From JBOGFC01 sp050742155 (GTDB lineage Bacteria > Actinomycetota > Acidimicrobiia > Spongiisociales > JALYHC01): DNA of 9,468 nucleotides. Both the position numbers and the translations under genes were made by a program. A model generated the notes under the pieces. It had not been told where the DNA came from and did not search any database. It was given only the letters and a program-made list of their open reading frames with translations. How positions within the stretch are numbered: the first letter of the stretch is position 1; each line of letters opens with the position of its first letter. The stretch is from assembly GCA_050742155.1 (NCBI GenBank), contig JBOGFC010000100.1, forward strand, positions 1-9,468. Direction: 5' to 3'. Positions 6,163 to 9,468 of the stretch are shown here, one piece after another.

Positions 6163-7082
6163 TGGAGTTCGCCTTGCAGAGCGAAGGCACCTACCAGGAC
6201 GTGCTGGCGGCCGCCCGACTGGCCGAGGACCTGGGGCTGGCGGCCTTCGCCACGGCCGACCATTACCTTTACGAGTCTCCCACCGCCGGCGTGGTGGGGC
6301 TCCCGGACTCCTTCGCCCTGCTGGCCGGGCTAGCCCGCGAGACCTCCCGCATTGAGCTGGCCACGCTGGTCAGCCCGATCACCTTCCGCCACCCGGCGGT
6401 GCTGGCCAAGCTGGCCGCCACCATCGATCAGATGTCCGGGGGCCGCTTCTCGCTCGGCGTGGGGACCGGGTGGATGGAGGTGGAGCATCAAGCGCTCGGC
6501 ATCCCCTTCCCGCCGCTCGGAGAGAGATTCGAGCGGCTCGAGGAGGCCCTCATCTACCTGCGGGCCGCCTTCGGCAAGGCCGAGGGGGGCTTCGAGGGTC
6601 GGCACTACCGGCTGGGCTCATCGGGCCTCCAGCCTCAACCGGCCGGGCCGATGCGGCTCATCGTGGGAGGCAACGGGCCCCGCCGAACCCCCCGGCTGGC
6701 CGGCGCCTACGCCGACGAGTACAACCAGCTGACGGAAGTTCCGGCAGTCCTGGCGGAGCGGATCGGGCGGGCTCGGGCGGCCGCGGAGAGAGCGGGGCGG
6801 GACCCGACCTCGCTTCGCATCTCGGTGGCCGGGCCGGTGGTGGTGGGGCGGGACGAGCGAGTCTATGGAGACCGCCTGGCGGAGGCGGCGGCGGCACGGG
6901 GCCGCCGCCCTGAGGAGCTGGAGGAGCGCTTGCGGAGAAGGGGGGTGCCGCTCGGGACCGCCGCTGCGGCCAGGCGCGTCTTGGACGACATGGCTGAGGC
7001 CGGGGTCGACCGGTTTTACCTACAGGGCTTCGCTTCGGGCGATCCCGCCGAGACGCTCAACCTCTTGACATCAACTACTTGA
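6162..7082 (+). CDS. LLM class F420-dependent oxidoreductase (luciferase-like)
   Basis: This 306-residue protein has the TIM-barrel signature of the bacterial luciferase-like family: early A-A-F-A-T-A-D-H-Y (27-35), L-A-T-L-V-S-P-I-T-F-R-H-P (66-78), L-A-K-L-A-A-T-I-D-Q-M-S-G-G-R (81-95), L-G-V-G-T-G-W (98-104) and I-V-G-G-N-G-P-R-R (167-175). Members transfer hydride between reduced F420 (or FMN) and small organic substrates. In Actinobacteria the F420-dependent branch is abundant, so coenzyme F420 is the likelier cofactor; the substrate is unknown. Length and motifs are complete. There is no ribosome-binding site before the ATG: the preceding sequence is the end of the 48-codon ORF and the overlap is one base, so translation is probably coupled. 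The last codons contain two TTGACA hexamers, the second including the stop codon, which belong to the regulatory region of the next gene. Confidence 0.9.
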   Translation: MEFALQSEGTYQDVLAAARLAEDLGLAAFATADHYLYESPTAGVVGLPDSFALLAGLARETSRIELATLVSPITFRHPAVLAKLAATIDQMSGGRFSLGVGTGWMEVEHQALGIPFPPLGERFERLEEALIYLRAAFGKAEGGFEGRHYRLGSSGLQPQPAGPMRLIVGGNGPRRTPRLAGAYADEYNQLTEVPAVLAERIGRARAAAERAGRDPTSLRISVAGPVVVGRDERVYGDRLAEAAAARGRRPEELEERLRRRGVPLGTAAAARRVLDDMAEAGVDRFYLQGFASGDPAETLNLLTSTT

Positions 7083-7117
7083 CAGACTGACATCTTTATG
7101 ACATCATAGTGATGTCA
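7065..7117 (+). promoter_or_regulatory. Operator array and promoter of the ribbon-helix-helix gene
   Basis: TGACATC occurs at 7066-7072, 7088-7094 and 7099-7105, and once inverted within TGATGTCA (7110-7117). The first three starts are 22 and 11 bp apart, on one face of the helix, with a degenerate TGACAGA at 7080. The last direct copy and the inverted copy make a perfect palindrome, TGACATCA-TAG-TGATGTCA (7099-7117). A consensus -35, TTGACA, is at 7079-7084 and a 4/6 -10, CATCAT, at 7102-7107 with a 17-bp spacer, so the palindrome covers the -10 and the predicted start site. The array begins inside the last codons of the LLM gene. A protein bound here would block the promoter. The downstream gene encodes a ribbon-helix-helix protein, so autoregulation is the obvious inference. 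Confidence 0.7.
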
Positions 7118-7123
7118 ACGGGG

Positions 7124-7130
7124 GAGGAGG
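7124..7130 (+). promoter_or_regulatory. Ribosome-binding site of the ribbon-helix-helix gene
   Basis: GAGGAGG lies in a G-rich run and ends seven bases before the ATG at 7138 (a GTG at 7135 is four bases away). It follows the predicted transcription start by about ten bases, giving a short leader. A second, weaker site, AGGAG at 7225-7229, stands seven bases before an in-frame GTG at 7237, so an internal start cannot be excluded. Confidence 0.6.
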
Positions 7131-7137
7131 TGGTGTG

Positions 7138-7680
7138 ATGTTCATCGAGCCCCATCTGGTGGCCGCCCTACAAGACAGGAGACGGCCCGCGGACCGAACC
7201 GTCGATGTGTGGTTCCCGGAAGAGAGGAGTGGTCCCGTGGACACGAACAGTGCCCTGACCCGACTGGAGGCCGCCCTCACCAGCCAGCTCGCCCTAGCGG
7301 GGGCCGACCGGGCGGTGGAGTCGGCCGCCCAATCCCTGCTGGTGGCGCTGGCCCCGGCGGTCCGCCAGTTGGCCACCGACCTGGCCGAGCAGGCCGCCGT
7401 CGAGCTGGGGGCCCAACTCCCCGAGTACCAGGTGGACGTGGTGCTCCGGGAAGGGGAGCCGGCCCTGGCCGTCCATCCCCGGGCCGGGAGCGGCATGGTG
7501 GGCGACGACTACGAGGCCCGTATCACCCTGCGCCTGCCCAGCGCCCTCAAGTCACTGGTAGAGGAGGCGGCTGGGGGGTCGGGCGAATCCATCAACTCCT
7601 GGGTGGTGAGGGCCCTCTCCGGGGTGGCTCAAAGAGGAGCCCGTCCGGGACGCCGGGTGACTGGGGTGGTTCGCACGTGA
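7138..7680 (+). CDS. HicB-like ribbon-helix-helix DNA-binding protein
   Basis: This 180-residue protein has a helical N-terminal part (about 36-95, rich in Ala and Leu). A short beta region follows (Y-Q-V-D-V-V-L at 97-103), then a C-terminal ribbon-helix-helix domain at about 125-166. That domain has the strand E-A-R-I-T-L-R-L-P, helix A from S135 to A145, a G-G-S-G-E-S turn, and helix B S-I-N-S-W-V-V-R-A-L. In Arc/HicB-type domains the strand of a dimer enters the DNA major groove. I recall an actinobacterial family with this order, usually annotated as HicB-family antitoxin and often found beside a DUF4097 gene, as here. No HicA toxin is present. The ATG at 7138 has the best ribosome-binding site and lies just after the promoter. 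Relatives seem to begin near V34, so GTG 7237 is the alternative; the 33-residue extension has somewhat weaker third-position GC bias. The stop overlaps the next start (GTGA). It probably binds the TGACATC sites upstream. Confidence 0.75.
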   Translation: MFIEPHLVAALQDRRRPADRTVDVWFPEERSGPVDTNSALTRLEAALTSQLALAGADRAVESAAQSLLVALAPAVRQLATDLAEQAAVELGAQLPEYQVDVVLREGEPALAVHPRAGSGMVGDDYEARITLRLPSALKSLVEEAAGGSGESINSWVVRALSGVAQRGARPGRRVTGVVRT

Positions 7681-8504
7681 CCGCCGAGCGCCGGGCCACC
7701 TTCGAGGTGGGTGGCCCCCCCCGGGTGGAGGTGCGGCTGGCTTCGGGGCGAGCCACCTTCCTGCCCGGGCCGCCGGGACGGGTCGAGGCAGTGGTGTCCG
7801 CCGGGGACGAGGAGGCGGTGGAGGAGTTCCGGATGAGCCAGTTCGGGGACCGCATTGCTCTCCGTCCGGACGGGGGTCTCTTCGGGCGCTGGGAGTCCTA
7901 CGAGCTGATGGTGCACCTGCCGGCGGATGCCGAGGTGGAGGCCTCGATGGCCTCGGCCGAGGTGCTCGTGGAGGCGCCTGTCCGAGGCCTCAAGGCTCAG
8001 CTCGCCTCGGGCGACCTGCGGGTGACGGCGGTGGAGGGGAAGGTGACCGTCAAGACCGCATCGGGAGACGTCCTGGTGGGCCGGGCCGAGGGGGGGCTGG
8101 AGGTGACCACCGCCTCGGGCGACGTCCGGGTGGAGGTGGCCGGCGGTCCCTCCGGCGTGCAGACCGCCTCAGGAGACGTCTACGTGGAACGGGCCCAGGC
8201 CGGCCTGCGGGTGCGCACCGCCAGCGGCGATGTGCGGGTAGCTCACTTCGCCGGGTCCGAGCTCGCCTGTAAGACCGTCTCCGGGAACGTTCGGATCGGT
8301 ATCCCCCCGGGGCGCGCCGTTCGCCTGGATCTCTCCACCTTGTCGGGAAGGATCAGCAACGACTTCCCCTTGCAAGAACAGGGGAGTGGGGAGGGAGATG
8401 TCGCCGACCTGAGCGTCAAGACTGTGTCCGGAGATATCAGCCTCTCGCCTCCCTCTGCGTCGCCGCCTCCTCCGCCGCCCAGCCCGTCCACCGTTCCGGA
8501 CTGA
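7677..8504 (+). CDS. DUF4097 family beta-repeat protein
   Basis: The 275-residue protein starts with GTG at 7677, four bases inside the preceding gene (GTGA overlap), so translation is coupled. An N-terminal region (1-85) contains beta-rich segments and F-G-R-W-E-S. A repeated coil [T/L]-A-S-G-D-V/L follows: the Ser is at positions 93 (in M-A-S-A-E), 111, 129, 147, 165 and 183, exactly 18 residues apart. Looser copies occur at 202 (V-S-G-N), 223 (L-S-G-R) and 251 (V-S-G-D). This pattern is that of DUF4097, predicted to form a beta-helix or beta-solenoid. There is no signal peptide or membrane segment, so it is probably cytoplasmic; its biochemical role is unknown. The last 20 or so residues are a Ser/Pro-rich tail with a run of six prolines, lying wholly in the 68-bp overlap with the convergent minus-strand gene. 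Pairing with a ribbon-helix-helix gene suggests a conserved two-gene unit. Confidence 0.85.
   Translation: MTAERRATFEVGGPPRVEVRLASGRATFLPGPPGRVEAVVSAGDEEAVEEFRMSQFGDRIALRPDGGLFGRWESYELMVHLPADAEVEASMASAEVLVEAPVRGLKAQLASGDLRVTAVEGKVTVKTASGDVLVGRAEGGLEVTTASGDVRVEVAGGPSGVQTASGDVYVERAQAGLRVRTASGDVRVAHFAGSELACKTVSGNVRIGIPPGRAVRLDLSTLSGRISNDFPLQEQGSGEGDVADLSVKTVSGDISLSPPSASPPPPPPSPSTVPD
7947..8273 (+). repeat. 54-bp coding periodicity (18-residue beta-coils)
   Basis: Within the DUF4097 gene, codons for Ser-Gly-Asp or close variants recur every 54 bp from 7953 to 8223 (Ser codons at 7953, 8007, 8061, 8115, 8169 and 8223). The next is 57 bp later. The nucleotide copies have diverged (TCGGGCGAC, TCGGGAGAC, TCAGGAGAC, AGCGGCGAT), so selection acts on the protein repeat and the tandem copies are not recent. 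Confidence 0.7.
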
Positions 8505-8877
8505 GGACGATCACCGGCCCCTCGGGCGGATGGGCCCGGTACTGCTCGTACTTGGCCCGCAGATGCTGCACCCCCCGCTCCCATTGCGGTCCCTGCTCGA
8601 GGACCCGGGCCGTGCCGTCCACCCGAACCCACCAGAGCCGGGACCAGTCGTCCTCGTAGTGGTCCACTAGGAGAGTGGCCTGGGGGTGGGCGCGGATGTT
8701 GTCGAGGCGCTTGAGGCGACTGCTCGCCTTGGGCTTTTGGTCGATGGCCGAATAGAGGACGTCCCTGGCCAGCGCCAGGCAGAGCGGAACCAGGTGGGGC
8801 CGTCCTCGCCGATCGACGGTGGCCAGCCGGGCGACCGGAGCCACCCCGACCCGATGGCGCATCTCGGCGAGATCCAT
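8437..8877 (-). CDS. F420-dependent pyridoxamine-oxidase-fold protein, Rv0121-like
   Basis: The 146-residue protein has the split-barrel PNPOx-like fold. Early A-R-L-A-T-V-D and G-R-P-H-L-V-P (16-31) form the barrel start. D-Q-K-P-K at 46-50 with R-L-K-R-L-D-N-I at 54-61 form the cofactor-binding basic patch. L-L-V-D-H-Y-E-D-D-W-S-R-L-W-W-V-R-V-D-G spans 69-88, and P-V-I-V then R-W-T-G-W closes the domain at 121-133. This combination is that of the Rv0121 subgroup of F420-dependent members; the substrate is unknown. The ATG at 8875-8877 fits the family N-terminus (M-D-L-A-E-M); the frame stays open far upstream but that part is antisense to the lipoprotein gene. No ribosome-binding site is visible and a -10-like TATCGT lies seven bases upstream, so the message may be leaderless. 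Its last 22 codons and stop are antisense to the tail of the DUF4097 gene. Together with the LLM gene it implies that the organism makes coenzyme F420. Confidence 0.9.
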   Translation of the reverse strand: MDLAEMRHRVGVAPVARLATVDRRGRPHLVPLCLALARDVLYSAIDQKPKASSRLKRLDNIRAHPQATLLVDHYEDDWSRLWWVRVDGTARVLEQGPQWERGVQHLRAKYEQYRAHPPEGPVIVLSPERWTGWAAEEAATQREARG

Positions 8878-8884
8878 CGCCGCG

Positions 8885-8890
8885 ACGATA
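8885..8890 (-). promoter_or_regulatory. Candidate leaderless -10 of the PNPOx-like gene
   Basis: TATCGT on the minus strand is separated by seven bases (CGCGGCG) from the ATG at 8877, the same geometry as at the phosphatase gene. It lies in the 52-bp divergent gap before the lipoprotein gene. No -35 box is visible. Promoter function is inferred from position only. Confidence 0.3.
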
Positions 8891-8929
8891 CACGGGCGTC
8901 GGGAACCCCCGAGCCGGAAGCCGCGTCCA

Positions 8930-9346
8930 ATGGAGATGTTGGTGCGAGCTTGGGTGATGGCGGTGTTCCTGGCCGGCTGCGCGGCCCCGCCTCCGCCGGC
9001 CGATCGTCCGGCCACCGGGGTCGGCCCGGGCCTCTCGGTTGAGGAAGCGTTGGCTTCGGATTCGGAGGAACCGGTGCTCGTGAACGGAGCCCTCTTCGCC
9101 CGAGCCGGAGAGGTGCGCCTCTGCTCGGCGGTGGCGGAGTCCTTCCCCCCGCAGTGCGCCGGTGCCTGGCTGATCGTGGAGGGCCTCGACCTTGCGCAAG
9201 TCCCCGACCTCCAGACCGAGGGCGAAGTGAGCTGGTCCGAATCGGTCCAGGTTCTGGGCCGGGTGGAGGGGGACCGGCTGGTGGTGGCCCCGATGTCCCA
9301 GGGCCTCACGAACCTAATGCTTGGCTGGACCACCGCGGTCCACTAG
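8930..9346 (+). CDS. Small hypothetical lipoprotein with a two-cysteine domain
   Basis: The 138-residue protein has a hydrophobic start and a lipobox, F-L-A-G-C, with the lipidation cysteine at C17. A Pro/Ala-rich linker follows (18-32), then a domain from about 35 to 120. Lipidation would anchor it to the outer face of the cytoplasmic membrane. The domain reads L-S-V-E-E-A-L, P-V-L-V-N-G-A-L-F-A, R-L-C-S-A-V-A-E-S-F-P-P-Q-C-A-G (C65 and C76, possibly a disulfide) and V-Q-V-L-G-R-V-E-G-D-R-L. The alternation of short strands suggests a small beta-barrel, perhaps OB-like, but I recognise no function. The start is uncertain. ATG 8930 gives a 16-residue signal sequence with GGAAG nine bases upstream. 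ATG 8936 and GTG 8942 (GGAG six bases before it) are alternatives, the last giving a very short signal. It is divergent from the PNPOx-like gene. Confidence 0.75.
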   Translation: MEMLVRAWVMAVFLAGCAAPPPPADRPATGVGPGLSVEEALASDSEEPVLVNGALFARAGEVRLCSAVAESFPPQCAGAWLIVEGLDLAQVPDLQTEGEVSWSESVQVLGRVEGDRLVVAPMSQGLTNLMLGWTTAVH

Positions 9347-9468
9347 ACCCGTTTTCCGCACTGTTGGGGTGACGGGCAAGCTTTGACGGCACGCTGAGGA
9401 GGCTGACTGGCCATTGTTGCTGGTCAGCATGCATGTGGCTGAGTGGTCGCTTGCTGACGCTCCGCTCT
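9347..9468. other. Downstream spacer at window end, no gene assigned
   Basis: These 122 bp follow the lipoprotein stop. A short inverted repeat, GCTGAC (9402-9407) with GTCAGC (9423-9428), and a weaker CCCGT/ACGGG pair (9348-9352, 9372-9376) are present, neither with a T-tract. An ATG at 9430 opens a frame to the window edge but lacks a well-placed ribosome-binding site. GTGGCTGAGTGGTCG near 9435 recalls the D-arm of a tRNA-Ser, without further support. Confidence 0.3.

Noticed and set aside
7138..7680. A HicAB toxin-antitoxin pair
   Set aside because: Only a HicB-like ribbon-helix-helix domain is present. The coupled partner is a DUF4097 beta-repeat protein, and no small HicA-like (dsRNA-binding-fold) ORF with its conserved His lies on either side.
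7947..8273. A CRISPR-like or recent tandem DNA repeat suggested by the 54-bp period
   Set aside because: The period is a multiple of three, in frame, and the copies differ freely at third positions. It reflects protein coils.
8878..9333. A 152-residue N-terminal extension of the PNPOx-like ORF
   Set aside because: It is antisense to the lipoprotein gene, low in complexity, and the family N-terminus matches the internal ATG at 8877.
9430..9468. Start of a tRNA-Ser gene (GTGGCTGAGTGGTCG resembles its D-arm)
   Set aside because: The preceding seven bases do not look like a tRNA-Ser acceptor strand, the bases after the D-arm do not form an evident anticodon stem, and the window ends before it can be tested.

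Overview
The window is very GC-rich, with strong G/C bias at third codon positions, several GTG/TTG starts and TANNNT-type -10 elements. It encodes two members of F420-linked enzyme families, a 67K-type SppA, a lipoprotein, and a ribbon-helix-helix/DUF4097 gene pair of a kind I associate with Actinobacteria. Together these point to a high-GC actinomycetote, probably not a classical Streptomyces or Mycobacterium; the exact lineage cannot be read from the sequence. No insertion sequence, CRISPR array, rRNA gene or convincing complete tRNA gene is visible.

Layout. (1) Bases 1-1311, minus strand: two tandem glyceraldehyde-3-phosphate dehydrogenase (GAPDH) family genes. The downstream one is only its canonical N-terminus, cut by the window edge. 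The upstream one (277-1311) is full length, but the catalytic Cys is replaced by Asn and a substrate-phosphate Arg is also replaced. A 14-bp perfect inverted repeat lies between them. (2) 1389-3242, plus: a complete SppA-type membrane serine protease with an intact Ser/Lys dyad. (3) 3367-5919, minus: an 850-residue PAS-GAF-PAS-GAF-SpoIIE/PP2C phosphatase (RsbU-like stress or signalling phosphatase). (4) 6016-7082, plus: a 48-codon ORF resembling the tail of a class I methyltransferase, overlapping by one base the start of a luciferase-like (LLM class) F420-dependent oxidoreductase. (5) 7065-8504, plus: a regulatory array of TGACATC half-sites and a 19-bp palindrome, followed by a ribbon-helix-helix protein gene and a translationally coupled DUF4097 beta-repeat protein gene. 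(6) 8437-8877, minus: an Rv0121-like F420-dependent pyridoxamine-oxidase-fold protein, whose 3' end overlaps the DUF4097 gene by 68 bp. (7) 8930-9346, plus: a small hypothetical lipoprotein, then 122 bp of unassigned sequence.

How the parts may work together. The GAPDH pair probably forms one transcription unit, in which the upstream paralogue looks unable to carry out the standard Cys-based reaction and may be a regulatory, heteromeric or repurposed subunit. The ribbon-helix-helix/DUF4097 pair with its operator is a self-contained, probably autoregulated module of unknown purpose. It is the best candidate here for a poorly described system. The remaining genes look like independent housekeeping or signalling functions.
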